Positions 22,123-34,700 of a DNA stretch of 64,000 nucleotides are shown one piece after another (the stretch's first letter is position 1; every line of letters begins with the position of its first letter). The stretch is from Hypoxylon rubiginosum. Lineage: Eukaryota > Ascomycota > Sordariomycetes > Xylariales > Hypoxylaceae. The stretch lies in contig CADCXA010000009.1 of the NCBI GenBank assembly GCA_902806565.1, positions 558,001 through 622,000 on the forward strand, given 5' to 3'. The translations under genes and the position numbers were made by a program. The notes beneath the pieces were generated by a model. It saw only the letters and a program-made list of their open reading frames with translations. It did not search any database and was not told the DNA's origin.

Positions 22123-23520
22123 CCAACAGCCAAAATTCAGTCAACAAGTAACCAACACATCCCCACTCAACCCTTTTTCTCAGACCTCCCTCCCCAGGAA
22201 GTTCTGAACTACATCGAAGCTATTCGCAGCTCTCGCCCAAGTTCTCACACCACCGCAACCATTCCCTTCCAAGACTTCTCAGTCTTCACAACGGATTCTC
22301 AACAGTCAACATGGCTTCCCTCCAGTTCCCCGAGCCTGCCGGCACAATCCGCGCAACCCAGCTTTCAGCCACCACAACAAGACTTCGTCTTGTTCGATCA
22401 ACCCCCGCCCCAGAGACAGAACGTTAACCGCGCTGTATCCTCGCCTGCCTCATCAGCAGCAGCCTTCGGATCTTTAAACGCTAACCGCACCCACTCACTA
22501 TCTTCATCGCCTTCTGTTCAGAACCAGCGAGTGGCCCAGATTATCCAGGCAACGGGACATCAGATTTCTTCCTCTACGGCATTTACCAACCGGTTTCACT
22601 CTCCTGCGCAAAACAAGTTACAGCAGTTTTACGCACCCCTATCTTCTCCATCCTCTTCCGCTGCGGCAAACCAGCAGAACCGCTCTGGTCGCCCGCCTGT
22701 ACCTCTTTTCAAACAGGGTATTGGTAATCAGCAGAACTCGGCCAAGATGGATCTTCAAGGTAAATCTCCAACGTCCGATTCGGGTAGTTTTAGTGTCTCA
22801 CCTTCTATAATAGACGCTCTCAGTCTCGAGGACTTCACGACCTTTGAGGGTGGAGCCACCACGGCTTACTCTTCCCCCGGAATTCCCGGGTACGACGTGA
22901 ACGTGAGCTCTGCCTCCAGTTGCGCTAGCAACTTGGGCACCGTCTCCCCTCAGGACTTGCTCATCCGCGACCCTTTCGCGTCTGCCCCAAACTCCACCGC
23001 AATCACGAACTTGACTTCGCCGTCCATGTACGGCGAGTCACCCGAGTTTCACGACAACTACGAGGTTTCCCCCAACTTTGGTGGCGGCGACTTCGACGGG
23101 GGCTCTAACGATAAGTGGTTTTCTCTGTTCCCCGAGCAGAATACCATGATCGACACAGCCCCCGTCGTTGAGGAATCGCCGGTGCAGCAGCCTGAAGAGC
23201 AACAGTCTGAGGAGTCTGGGGCGTCTGAGAAGCCTTCTCAGTCTCGTCGCAAGTCTCCCAACTCGCCGCCTACCGGTGGCCATGGCAGACACTCTTCCGT
23301 CAGCGGCGTGAACTCCCGTCGTCGGGATAAACCTCTTCCTCCTATAATCGTTGACGACCCTCACGACACGATCGCTATGAAACGTGCTCGTAACACGTTG
23401 GCCGCGCGGAAATCCCGCCAGCGCAAAGCGGAACGATTTGAGGAACTCGAGGAGAAAATCCAGAAGCTTGAGGAGGAGCGTGACTATTGGAAGAACCGAG
23501 CTCTTAATGGAGATGATTGA
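22123..23520 (+). CDS. cpc-1: CPC1/GCN4-type bZIP activator of general amino-acid control (5' end unresolved)
   Basis: An open frame from the in-frame stop at 22120 to 23520. The C-terminus carries the bZIP: basic region NTLAARKSRQRKAERF, then a leucine-zipper-like helix (ELEEKIQKLEEERDYW). Upstream lie acidic activation-type blocks and the run RRRDKPLPPIIVDDP, all as in Sordariomycete cross-pathway control protein 1. It should bind TGASTCA elements and switch on amino-acid biosynthesis under starvation. The segment IPFQDFSVFTTD..STWLPS at 22261-22317 looks conserved, so coding begins before it. Yet no in-frame ATG occurs between 22123 and 22747. Either a short 5' exon lies upstream (acceptors possible at 22122 or 22140) or a non-AUG start is used. 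The ATG at 22311 is out of frame. GCN20 lies convergently 3 kb downstream. Confidence 0.87.
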   Translation, partial: PTAKIQSTSNQHIPTQPFFSDLPPQEVLNYIEAIRSSRPSSHTTATIPFQDFSVFTTDSQQSTWLPSSSPSLPAQSAQPSFQPPQQDFVLFDQPPPQRQNVNRAVSSPASSAAAFGSLNANRTHSLSSSPSVQNQRVAQIIQATGHQISSSTAFTNRFHSPAQNKLQQFYAPLSSPSSSAAANQQNRSGRPPVPLFKQGIGNQQNSAKMDLQGKSPTSDSGSFSVSPSIIDALSLEDFTTFEGGATTAYSSPGIPGYDVNVSSASSCASNLGTVSPQDLLIRDPFASAPNSTAITNLTSPSMYGESPEFHDNYEVSPNFGGGDFDGGSNDKWFSLFPEQNTMIDTAPVVEESPVQQPEEQQSEESGASEKPSQSRRKSPNSPPTGGHGRHSSVSGVNSRRRDKPLPPIIVDDPHDTIAMKRARNTLAARKSRQRKAERFEELEEKIQKLEEERDYWKNRALNGDD

Positions 23521-24356
23521 TTTGGTAACATGATGGCATGTTCGTTGCGTGGACCGAACTGGAGGGCAGCCTAGACATGGTTTAGCCCTCGTCGTTTGGG
23601 AGGTAGTGATATCAGTCCCTTGCCATCGCCGCAACCAGCGCGACCGGGCAAGGGTATCATCTACCGTGGAGATATATTATAGATTCTTTCGTGTCGTTTT
23701 TCAGTTACTTGACTCTTTCCAAATAGCGTCAAGTTAAAAATGGGTGTGGTCGGGATTTCGTTGTGTCTGTCTCAGTTAGTCAGTACCTCTCCCTACTACG
23801 GTTCGGGTTAGGAATATGAATTCAGCATTTTCATCCATATATCCCGTTGTCGTGTAATGCCGCTCTTGTGAACCGCCAAATGGTGTCTGCCCAGCATTGA
23901 TCGCATCTGTCTTCAGCTCCCACGTCCCACGTAACGTCTCCTGTGTCTTTGTGGTTTCCCTGTTTTCTTTATATCCTAGTGTCTTGGTTTGGTGGGCTGT
24001 TTGTCTCTGCGCCTGCTTGCTTCATGGCGCTCTTGCTAGCTAAACTGCATATGCAGGCGTAGGCAATGTTAGTCTTAGAGTGCATACATGTCCTGTATTG
24101 TTTTGTCAGTATGTTTGCGTTTCGTTGGTAGTTGACAACAATCGTCAACCTGGTTTGGAGCCTTGGTCGAACTGTGTAGCTTGGAGTGATCTGAAATAGT
24201 TGAAAACAAATTTCTTTCTTTTGAGTGACCTAGATAGAGAGAAATAGTCTAGACATACCTAATGTAGAGGCATCTATTTATATTATATTTCATAGTGACT
24301 ACCTAGGACCAGCTTTTCGTGATTTCTAAGAGGATGGCGATGTTTACTCGTGTAGG

Positions 24357-24539
24357 TGAGTCACCGCGTTGAGTCACCCGTCACTCATCACCTCAAACCC
24401 CGAGGCCTCAGCTCATGCGCCGCAAGCTTTGAAATTTTTTTTTCTTTTCTTTATTTCTTTCTTCGTTACGCATTTTGGTTTATGCCTAACCCGACCCAAC
24501 CCAAAGCTCGCTACCGAATAGATTGGATCTTCTGAGTCA
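24357..24539. promoter_or_regulatory. cluster of three TGAGTCA (Gcn4/AP-1-type) elements
   Basis: TGAGTCA occurs at 24357-24363, 24370-24376 and 24533-24539, the first two 13 bp apart. This is the consensus bound by Gcn4/CPC1 and related bZIP factors. No gene start is seen immediately beside them, so a regulatory role is unproven. Confidence 0.4.
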
Positions 24540-25187
24540 GGAGTCATCGCGACTCAGCGAATACGTAACGGCTGGGGCTGGGATGGGTAGCTGAACCCCA
24601 TTCTGCTTCGTAGGAAGGTTTCTTGGGCGCTTACTTTGGTGTCCGTTGTGGATGTTTTGGCTGGTTGGTATTATCTGCCTAACTAGTTGGTAGATATCAT
24701 CAGGGGAAGTCTGTGATCATGTCATGGATTTGATGCCTCATGGTTGGCTTTATTTGCGTTACCGTCACTTTGATCTTCTGGAGCATGTTTATGAGATATA
24801 CGACCCGTCAGGCAGAGTGTAAAGTGGCCACCTAGTTAAAATACAAAGATAGATGCCTGGACTGGAACTAGGATCAGGGGCAAAGGACATGTCATCTTCA
24901 AGTGTAGATATTTCCTAAATATAGAGCGAGACATTCCACGTGGTCCTATGTAGAACCCTATTTACCTTTCATATGACAACAAGGCGATCTATGCCTTCTT
25001 ATTTCAGTCACTTTTACGTTAGACACCCATTCGATCTACCTAGCCTCTTCAACAGCAACGAGGACGAGGCTCCACCCGCTGGTAGGTACCCGTCGATTCG
25101 CGGTGATGCTAGAAGCACGCAAACAAGAAGTACGGAGTCCTTCTACGAGTTCCCAGGCTCCCTATGAACCCTTCCAACTACCCATGA

Positions 25188-25206
25188 CCCCCCCCCCCCC
25201 CCCCCC
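25188..25206. repeat. poly-C homopolymer (19 bp)
   Basis: Uninterrupted run of 19 C in non-coding DNA; copy number may be affected by sequencing or assembly. Confidence 0.8.
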
Positions 25207-25925
25207 ACAACAAGGGTTCCTGTAGCGGAAGCATAAGGGGCCAGGGCCGTAACGAGATTCGTCGTGTATTACCTCCCGAGAAAACCGCTGCGAAGACCTC
25301 CGGAAGAAACCACTCTGCTGCTCGTAGTCCTCGTCAAACGACAACATGCCCGCGTGGCTCAGTCATGTAGGTAACGCTGCAACTCGGTACCTAGCACATC
25401 TGGAGCCTTCAAGAAGCGGGATCCCGGCACGAAGGAACGACACCCCATTGCATACAATTACGACATCCACTACATTAAAGAGCTGCTGACGGGGGCGAGG
25501 GGGCGAGGGCACTACTACGCTGGAGAGCAAGGCTCGCACTCGTTCTCGCAGCCGTGGTGGCGGCACGGGACATCGTTAGGTGGACACCTGGGAAGACTAA
25601 AATTGTTGTTCGTCCGCCATTCAAATGGACTTTTTTAAAGGAGAAAAAAAAAAGGGGGGGGAATACCGTATCGTAGCAATCAAGTTTCGCGAGTATAGTC
25701 AAGGCCGTCCAACCGCTGATGCTAATGAATATCGAACTCATCGACACCTACCTACCACAAACGCCACGACGCTTCCTCGCTGTGACGCGCCACAGAGCCT
25801 TGGAGTAGTAGTACTTAAGCACGAAGAGAGGTAAGGAAATAACTATCACTGCGTTAGACTAAAGGACTATAGAGAGGGATGCTAGGGTGGTCGACCTCGT
25901 CAAATCTGGCCGGCGACTTCAAGAA

Positions 25926-25948
25926 GGGGGGGGGGGGGGGGGGGGGGG
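25926..25948. repeat. poly-G homopolymer (23 bp)
   Basis: Uninterrupted run of 23 G, about 720 bp from the poly-C run and in inverted orientation to it. Potential quadruplex former; length may be unreliable. Confidence 0.8.
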
Positions 25949-26473
25949 AACCTCGAGAAGTAATTGAAATATCTAGGGATGATCTCACACCTCACAACCC
26001 TATCCGAGAGGGTGTGTAGCAACGTACTGGACCATGAGAAGTCATGAGTAGCGTTGGATGATTACTTATGAGCTGGGCTCCTAGCTAATCCTCGATAATA
26101 TGACCGAGTACATCGACTAGAGATTGCGGTTGGCAATTGGGCTGATGTTATCCCGGCGTTGGATGTTGTATAATCTGGAATGCCAGCTGCTACATCGCAG
26201 ATTCACATAGTAGCTTCGCATAGTAGGGAACGGCCTCGATCGAAGGGATTAACAAGTGTCTATGGGGTAAGAGATGAACGGAGTTTACGTAAATCACCTA
26301 GGCAGACAGTCACTCAAAACAGCTCTCATCATCCAAGCACTTGGTCATGGTCATGTCTCATTCACATCAACATCTGCACGTCTCTCTCTCCTTTTCTCTT
26401 TACATGCAACCCATCCACCACCACCACGATCCCCTTCCCCTTACTTCCAACCAACCAACCTCATACCTCAAAC

Positions 26474-28797
26474 CTAATGCGCCTTAACCACGCCCGCCGC
26501 ATCCGCCTGCGCCGCGATCCTCTTCTTGTAAGCCTGCACGTCGCCGGGGAACTTCCACACGGTCCCGTTCTCGCAGACCCACAGGTTCTTGCACACGGTC
26601 TGCAGCATCGTCACGTCGTGGGAGACCATGAGCACGCCGCCCTGGAACTCGCGCAGCGCCTCGCTGAGCGCGTCCATGGCCTCGATATCTAAATGATTGG
26701 AGGGCTCGTCCAGCACCAGGATGTGCGGCTGCGTGAGCGCCAGGCACGCGAACGCCACGCGCGACTTCTGCCCTCCCGACAGCACCTCCATCTTCTGCAG
26801 GCCCGTCGTCCCCGTGATGCCGAACGCGCCCAGCTGCCGCCGGTACTCCTCGTCCGTGCGCCCCGGGTACGTCTTGGCCATGAAGCTGACGGCGCTCGTC
26901 GTCAGGTCGAGCGCGTCCACGTGGTGCTGCGCGAAGAAGCCTACGCGCAGCCGCGAGTTCTGCGAGATCGTGCCTTTCGTCGCCGACAGCTTGCCGATGA
27001 GCAGCTTGAGGATCGTCGTCTTGCCCGCGCCGTTGGGCCCGACGATGCCGATCCGCGAGTCCAGCTGCACGTCGAGGTCGACGTCCTTGAGGAGGATGTT
27101 GTCGGGCGAGTAGCCGAATGTGACGCCCGACATCTGCACGATCGGCGGCGACAGCTTCTCCACATCGGGGAACCTGAACTTGACGCTGTACTCTGCCTCG
27201 GGCGGTTCGAGGATCGGCATGCGTTCCAATTTCTTAATGCGAGACTGTGCCTCGGCAGCCTTTCCGGCATTGTAGCGGAACTTATCAATGAACAGTTGTA
27301 AATGTGCACGCTGTGCGACGTTGTTTTCGTATTCCCTCTTCGCCGTCTTCTTGCGCTCTTCTCTCGTAGCGTAGAAGGACTCGAAGTTGGCTCCCCTGTA
27401 GTAGTCGAGCCGTTCCGAGTGCTGATGTATGATATCGGTTGCTACTTCGTTTAGGAATGCCCTGTCGTGACTGACTACCAGGATAGTGCTCGGGTACGTA
27501 AGAAGGTAATTAGAAAGGAAAGTAATGGACGGGACGTCCAACATGTTGGACGGTTCGTCGAGAAGTAGTAAGTCGGGCTCGCAGAAAAGGGCTCTAGCAA
27601 GTGCCAGACGCATACGCCAACCACCAGAGAAGGTCTTGGTAGCGAACTGCTGGCGTTCGGGGGAGAAACCGAGACCAGCCAGGATACTAGCCGCCCTGGA
27701 CTCGGCTTTGTCCGACTCCATCTCGGCCAACTTCGCTTGGACATCTCCGAGTTTATTGTCGAGAGCTTCGCGGTCGCGGTCTAACTTGGCAGCATCCGCA
27801 GAAGTATCCGCCAGGGACGATCGCTGAGATTCAATTTCGGTGAGACGTTCCGTGATTTGCTAGAGACGGCGGTGTTAGTGAGAGTTATTATATTAAGAAA
27901 ATGTATACCTAATGGACGTACTACTTGCTCCTTGAGTAACACTTTCCGCCATACGTCGGCATCCAAGACGGCTTGGATTGCGGATGTGTCATCACCAGTA
28001 ATCTCCTGCTCCACGTGAAGGATAGAGATATGTGGAGGAATGGGCAACTCTCTCCTCGAGAGCGCCCTGAGTAAAGTAGATTTACCAACACCGTTGTGAC
28101 CAACCAAGCCATAACGGTGCCCGTAGGCAAGGGTCAAATCCGTGTCGAGCAGGATACGTGTGCCGCCGATGCTGACGTCGACGTTCTCGATCTTGATGTC
28201 CTTCGTCTTGCCTGCACCGGCACCGGCGCCGAGCTGCAGCGGGTTGACAGCCATGTAGAACTCCTCGTAGCTCTGGGCGTCATCGGGCAGGTTGAGCAGC
28301 CTCGAGGCTTCATACTCGACCGTCTTGAACTGCTTCTTGCTCTGCTTGGCGGCGATCTTGCGCTCGGCTTTCTCGAGCTTCTTCCGGTCGACCTTGGACT
28401 CGACCTTGCGGCTGTTTGCAGACTCCAGGTCGATGTTCCCGGTAGCCACGGCCAGGGTGGACGACATGTTGCGCTGGGCGCCGACCTGGATGGCCTGGTC
28501 GAGACGCCTCACGGCAAAGGGACCCCGCCTCTCCCCGTTGGCGCTGTTGACCTCTTCATACTTGTCAACCCATTTGGAGACGAGGGAGCGGATCTTGTCC
28601 TGGCTGGAGCCGGCTGCGCTACCGGCGGCGGAGAGCAGGAGCTCGGTGATAGCAGCGGCAGCCTCAGCAAGGGGCGACAGGCCAGCGGCCTCCTCATCGC
28701 CAGCCCAGGCGGTGGAGGCGTGTCTGAGATAGCCTACCGAGTACTCGGAGACAACCGGGTCGATATCCGGAATTGCGGCTCTGATATCGGCCTCCAT
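26474..28797 (-). CDS. GCN20: GCN20-type ABC-F ATPase
   Basis: Two exons (28797-27925 and 27859-26474) encode 752 aa, the size of yeast Gcn20. The intron has donor GTAGTA, branch CACTAAC and acceptor TCTAG and joins KVLLKEQ to QITERLTEIES. Two ATP cassettes are complete: Walker A GHNGVGKST and GPNGAGKTT, signatures FSGGW and LSGGQ, Walker B LLLLDEPSNMLD and ILVLDEPSNHLD, with no membrane segments. The N-terminal ~200 residues, starting MEADIRAAIPDIDPVVSEYS, are the Gcn1-binding type extension that separates Gcn20 from Arb1 and New1. Gcn20 works with Gcn1 on ribosomes to activate the Gcn2 kinase, raising GCN4/CPC1 translation. Its target gene in that pathway lies 3 kb away. The ATG at 28797 is chosen because upstream in-frame sequence has only TTG starts. 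Confidence 0.95.
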
Positions 28798-31700
28798 GTC
28801 TGACGGGATGGAACCGGAGATTAGCGAACGAGGGTTTCTTCTCAAAACGGGACTCAATTAGCGAAAGTCGTTTTCAGCTGGGATGTTGTTTCCGTCTAGG
28901 GTTTGCTGCCCCTGAAATTCGAAAAGGAATCCCTCTTGTCAGATTTTAATTTCCAGCTGCAGTATCCGTCTGCAGAATGTGCGCTGCTGTTTCGTTGCTT
29001 TAGGTCACAAATTGTCGCCTCTTATGAAGAGACTAGTCTTTCTACCTATGTAATATTGTAATATTGTAATATATGTAAAATCATAAAAAGGTCGTCTGAA
29101 TAAAAAAGCGGGACCTGTACAGTAGCACAGTAGAAAAGGACAGTATTTACGATGATATTCCTACTATATGCATAAAATTACTAAGCATCTGGGCAACTAT
29201 GATATCGGGCTTATCCTTGAGCTTATTGGCACATGCAAATACATATGTAAATATTGAAGCCCGTGTTGACTGAATCAATAAGAGGCTAACATTCATATAT
29301 GCATCTGTCATTATCACGTCCAATGTTGGACATTAGAAGAATTGCGTGAGGCAATAAGTATCATATGTTGGCTGAGCTGTACCTTAGACCTGCAGCGTCG
29401 TTCTCCGATTTTGGTTCTGTGGCGTATCTATCTCCCTTCAAGGCGTTGCCTACCGCATGAATTAACCTACCTTTTCTGTCTTAGCGATGGTTAGATCTAA
29501 CCGATATGTTGGTATATTCTGATATGATAGGGTACCGGTGCGAAGGAGGGCTTAGCAGGATTCGACATGAACGAATCTCGAAGTCTTCGTAGCCAATAAA
29601 GACAACATCACCACCACCACCTCGCCGCCGAGAGATGGTGAACGAAAAATAAAAACCACCGAAAAAAGCGAAACAACAAGGCTAGCCCTAAAAGCCAAAA
29701 GGAAAGTCGTGCGAATGCCCCCGGAGTTTACTATGTATGTTATTATCCCGTGTCACAAGGATCGACGGGATTATGGCGCACAAAGATCTTATTAGAAAAA
29801 TTCACATGCAGCCCAATAGGATATTTACCTTGCCTCTCGGCGTCGTGGCGCGCGCCGGGATGACGCGACGTCCAACCCACCCACTCACGCGTCTTGCGGA
29901 ATCCCGATCCTACGTACCCTATTATCACATTCCTAACTAGAAAGGGTCGAAACGCGCATCGCTCAGATCGCGCCCTGTCTCAGTTGCTGATTGGCCCTTC
30001 TACGGCACGACATCTTTCCTAGGGCCATTGTGGGATTTTTTCTTCTTTCTTCAGCCAGCCAATGTCTTTGCCTGCACCTCCCCATCATTTCCATTGTGGG
30101 CAGCTGGGAACACACTTCGAGATCCTCGCTAGCAAATTGTCTGAAGTCCTCCCCTTCCCCATTTTTGGCTGGATCCCCGGTGCAAGACCCAGCTGGCGAT
30201 TTGCTGCGGCCGCCGCCTAGACCGGCACGTTTCTTCTAGAATGCAACGTATTCGGCCGTGCTCTCTCCTTTTTATCATATAATGCGTAGGTATGGGTTCG
30301 ATATATCGTGTGTCCTAGATATTGCGAGATATACGATATGAACAGTAGGACTCCTTTTTCTTCTTGCTGCTGGCCAGGTAGGTAGCAACGTACGACACAT
30401 TACGAACGCGTGGGATCGTTGCGCAGTTCTTGTCATACTTTAGTAATGTGCTTCTTAATCTATTCCCAGACATATCTGCTCGTGTGGGGGGTTACATTTC
30501 GCTTTTTGAGGGCGATCCAACGTCATGTCATCAAGCGGTAATGGGTTGAAAGATGCGACGGCGAGCCGATCCTCGAACCCTTAAAAACTGTTGCATAAGG
30601 TTGTTTACGGTGTTTGCTGGCAGTCGGCGATGGCCTACACTCAACAGGTTGTATGGGTGCTGGTAAGGAGGCAGCTAAAGTAGCAAATTGCTCTGTTATG
30701 TCATACTACAGTCATGAACTCGTCGTAGTAGCATTAGCAAGGAGAGACATAGTTTAATTTTGTCTCACTTAACGTAAGCTTCGTTACCAGCACCGTCCTG
30801 TTATCGGGTACGAATCTGTGATGCGCATACATATAACGGGACTCGACACGACCTAACAGCGCCGCATCAGGGAGGAGCAGGTTTCACTTTTTGCTTCCTA
30901 GAATGGTTCGCAGATGATGTGATTCTGCCGCGAACTGCCCCGGAGCTTTCTGGTAGTCGGGATTTCAGCTTGCCGGCTTTAGCTGCATTAAGCTCGGCCG
31001 TACGTCGCCGATGGGGCGAGGCTCTGATAGGTAGATGATGGCATGAATCGAGAAACACCTCAGAAGCTATCTTGACTGACATGTTGCGGCGTACACGACC
31101 CGCCAAGTGTTTCTGTGCCATGAGAAGCGAGCTTCATGTTGATAAGCTGTGGTGCCTGGGTGCCGATGGCGATGTCTGATCCAAGGATCTTCCATCCAAC
31201 GACTGTGGATTCTTCAGTGGAATGTCTTAGCAATAAGTTCTGTCGAGACGCTTTAGGATAATAGCCGAGAAACAAAACCGCTAATGGGTAACGGGGCTAT
31301 CGTAAGCGGTTCGATTCCCCACAGGAATCGTTGAAAGCCTTGTTTCAAGTGCTTGTATTGGTGACGACAGCGAGGAACTGGAGCGCTTGTTTCTTGCTTT
31401 GCTCTAGACTTAGGACTTTCATCTGTGCGCAAGTACGAAGTAACAAGGTATATGTTACGACGCCACAGCTGAACCATTGGATGTGAACTCTTCTACGATA
31501 TCTCTGGTCTGATTCCTTCAGCTCGCTATTGATGTTGTTGCTTGCTGTCTTGGGTTCCAGCCCCCACTTGTAGCTTGTTCTTTGCTAGGATCCGTCCATC
31601 TAAGAAAACCGTCGTCGAGAAACGGCTCTTCGGAACCTGGTCCACACGTAAACGCTCAGGACGCTACGTTATCTGGTGCCGGCGACGCCGTGAGAGACTC

Positions 31701-34700
31701 GTTTGCTTTCTAGCTGAGGTTTGTTGATGATTATGGATTATTATATGAGGTATCAATCTTCAGGTCGGATTCATGGGTGGTCGTTTGAGCGAGTTTCACT
31801 CGTAAGCCACATACTTCAGATCTGTTGAAAGAATCGCCGTACTACGCATCATCGATCAATGGCATTGATGAAGATGCCCAGGTGAGGGGTGACCTGAGGG
31901 GTAACAACAAAGAACGACGGGCTGATTGGGTACCCATAGCTATTTTAAGGAGGAGTTCTCTGTCTCCACCTCTCCAGCTTTTCATCGTCGCCGATCCCAT
32001 CCCTTCAGCCCCTTTTTACATAGGTAACATGTGGAGCGTAAGTACAGCTTTGTACTGCATCTGTATTATACAAGTACGCTTTATGTATTCCGATATTGTA
32101 ACGGATGGCATCGGCACTCGCCCATCGTTAGGTGGTGGCGCAAGCTGGCTAATGTTGCTTCGTAGCTCTGAAGATCTTGGATGGGAAAAGAGGCGAGCTA
32201 CGTTATGAGTAAATATATGTCGGGCATCAGATGTATGCACCCGTTCCGCTGTGGTATGAACTAGGCATTCAGAGGAATATTACAAATTTCGTCATTCATC
32301 ACTCCCGCACCGCCTTTAGACGCGTAAGTTTGCCCGGTTGACGGACTGAGGTGGCTGAGATGATCAGGTAGGCAACAAGTGACATGAATGCCTTCAAACA
32401 CAGGACGGCTGTGATTTGTGATATGTATGTGCCGTCGGATCGTGACAGCACGGCAGGATGCTTCATCCATGGCAATCAAGCCGGGCGCTGTCTCGGTCTT
32501 TCGGCCTGTTCGATTGGCGGTAAGAGACAATAGGTCTCGCATTGTACAATACTGTGAGATGCGCCGCAATCTAAGTAACACTCGTATGGATGTATTGTGT
32601 CTCGTCGCCTAGCATCTTTTAGGTCCTCGCTAGCCTTGGGTCTTGGGGCAAAAAAAAGCTCCTAGTGTTGCTCCAAGCAAGATTCCTGTGAGATGTTGGG
32701 TGAAAATGCTTCCACGTTTGTTTCCATTTGCACGGACCCTCGCGAACTGTTTCTCGGGGGAGAACAACGGCAGACCGGAGAATAAAATCAGCAAGGCAAG
32801 CTACCTATGTACAAGCTCAAGACTTATTAAACGGGTGGAACACAGGAGACACCCGTATCAGACGAATATTCCTGTATGATAGCTTACGTAGTAGGTACTT
32901 GACGGGCAGACGGGATAGAGGATGTGCGAGGCGCTGTCGAGTGGTTGCACGGCCTGCTTGTCCCCATGGGCACAGCTTTGCTCCTGTCGTGATTCGTGAC
33001 AGCCAACGACGGTAGAAGGGAGGCCATTGGTTGATGATGACGAATGGTTGGATACTGGGCTCTCCTAGGAGGCAACACAAGCAATTGTCATTGAGGCGGC
33101 TGGGCGGTAAGCATCGTTAGCAAATAACGCAGTCAACGACTGGCAATAATAACTAAATAATAAGGGAGCCTTGCTTCAATCTATCCTTGCTTCTATCGTT
33201 AGTGTCTCAAACAAAAGCTACCTAGGTAGTCATCGATAGGGCATGTCGTGGTAGGATACCTCCTTGTATGTAGATACAAGAAAGGGCTACAAGAGACCTC
33301 ATCTATCATCTCACAATCCGTTATACACTGCCTGACTGCCAAGTTACCGGATTCAATTAATCGATATAGGGATAATGCAGGTGAATAATGAGCCTTATAA
33401 ATATGATATACTTACTCCAAGTTACAACAACACCGGGATTTTTATTAGGTGGCGTCAGAAAAATAAGTCTAGCCTGCTTCAAAGGTTTGCAGTAAGCACT
33501 TATGCAACTAATAGCATTAGCTCATATTTAGTATAGTGTTATACCTATCTTAAGTCTAGGCACGTGTAATATGTCCATTAGGGGGTACGTGCTAGAAGTA
33601 AGGGGAACATACCTTAAATCTAAACTGTACTCTGACTATTGTAGCGTATGCAAGTGATCTTGCCCTTAGTAGCATAAATCAAGAAATCATCATATGTTTG
33701 CAGTAGTCTGCATAATTAGTGGCATTTAAAGACATGTTAGACACGAACCGAGCATCTGGATCTCATCTCAAGCACAACGATTGCATATCAAAGTATCTAC
33801 CGTATCTACCAGGTATGTACATGTAGGTAACTGACGATGTAAGGCATCGGTAGCCTGGGAGGTATCTAGGTATTTGAGGCTTCGTCTTCGAATGGTGGAA
33901 TGTTCATCATATCACATTCGCCATCCCGAGATGCTACCTCTGGATAACCACCTAGGTATGGATTCTCTCATACTACATAATGTAGACACGGGATGGTTTT
34001 ATTAAGAGGCTTCCAACACCCCAGGTCGATTTTAGGGGGCCGTCCAGGAACTGGCATGCAACATTAGCTCGGTGTCGTGTGCTGCAGCTCGTTTTGTCAC
34101 TCGGAATTCGACCCAAGACCAATGGGAGACTATGATAGGCCTCGGATAGTGAAATGGCGCTAGCAAGTCGCATCGGTCCCCATCCAAGGACTTATGTAGT
34201 AGAAAATAATAATAATATCAAAGGGCAACATCAATATCAATAATAACATCATCAGTATGCGCAGATGCGCGTCTCGAAAAGTGGACGGGACAAATCCGCA
34301 TTAATAATACATACATGCCTCCTTTATTCTGTATTGTTCCTTGTTTGCATAGAACTATACTGATGTATTTCATATTATATATGAAGTCTGTAATAAAAGA
34401 ATCTCGCAAAATATCACATCTTATATCAGGCCCAAGATATGTAAGAGTTGATTGAGACTGAGTTTACATCTTGAATAATGTACAGTAAATAAACATCAGT
34501 CTACGGTAGTTTAAATCCCCAGTCTGTTGTTTATGCTTAGCATATCGAGTCATGGCCCTTGGAAAAATAATGTTATGCACTGTAGGTCGGGCAGCGTATT
34601 GTACTGTATTGTACTGTACGTGTAGGGAACCTGCATTGCACATTGCAGGACATTCAATTTACAGGCCTTGACCTTGGCACACTGTCTAATTGTCAGGCCA

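Larger units (their letters stand above)
23521..26473. other. intergenic between convergent cpc-1 and GCN20 genes
   Basis: Nearly 3 kb without a supported gene. It contains three TGAGTCA sites (24357-24539), a 19-bp poly-C run and a 23-bp poly-G run, plus pyrimidine-rich stretches. 3' untranslated regions of both flanking genes must lie at its ends. Confidence 0.5.

Noticed and set aside
22311..22427. ATG at 22311 as the start of the CPC1-like protein
   Set aside because: It is out of frame with the bZIP and stops after 38 codons; it may be an overlapping upstream ORF instead.
24940..25167. 75-codon plus-strand frame downstream of the TGAGTCA cluster
   Set aside because: No family likeness, no splice or promoter support, and it runs into the poly-C tract.
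31240..31340. GGTTCGATTCC at about 31307, a tRNA B-box-like sequence
   Set aside because: No matching A-box, cloverleaf arms or acceptor pairing could be built around it.
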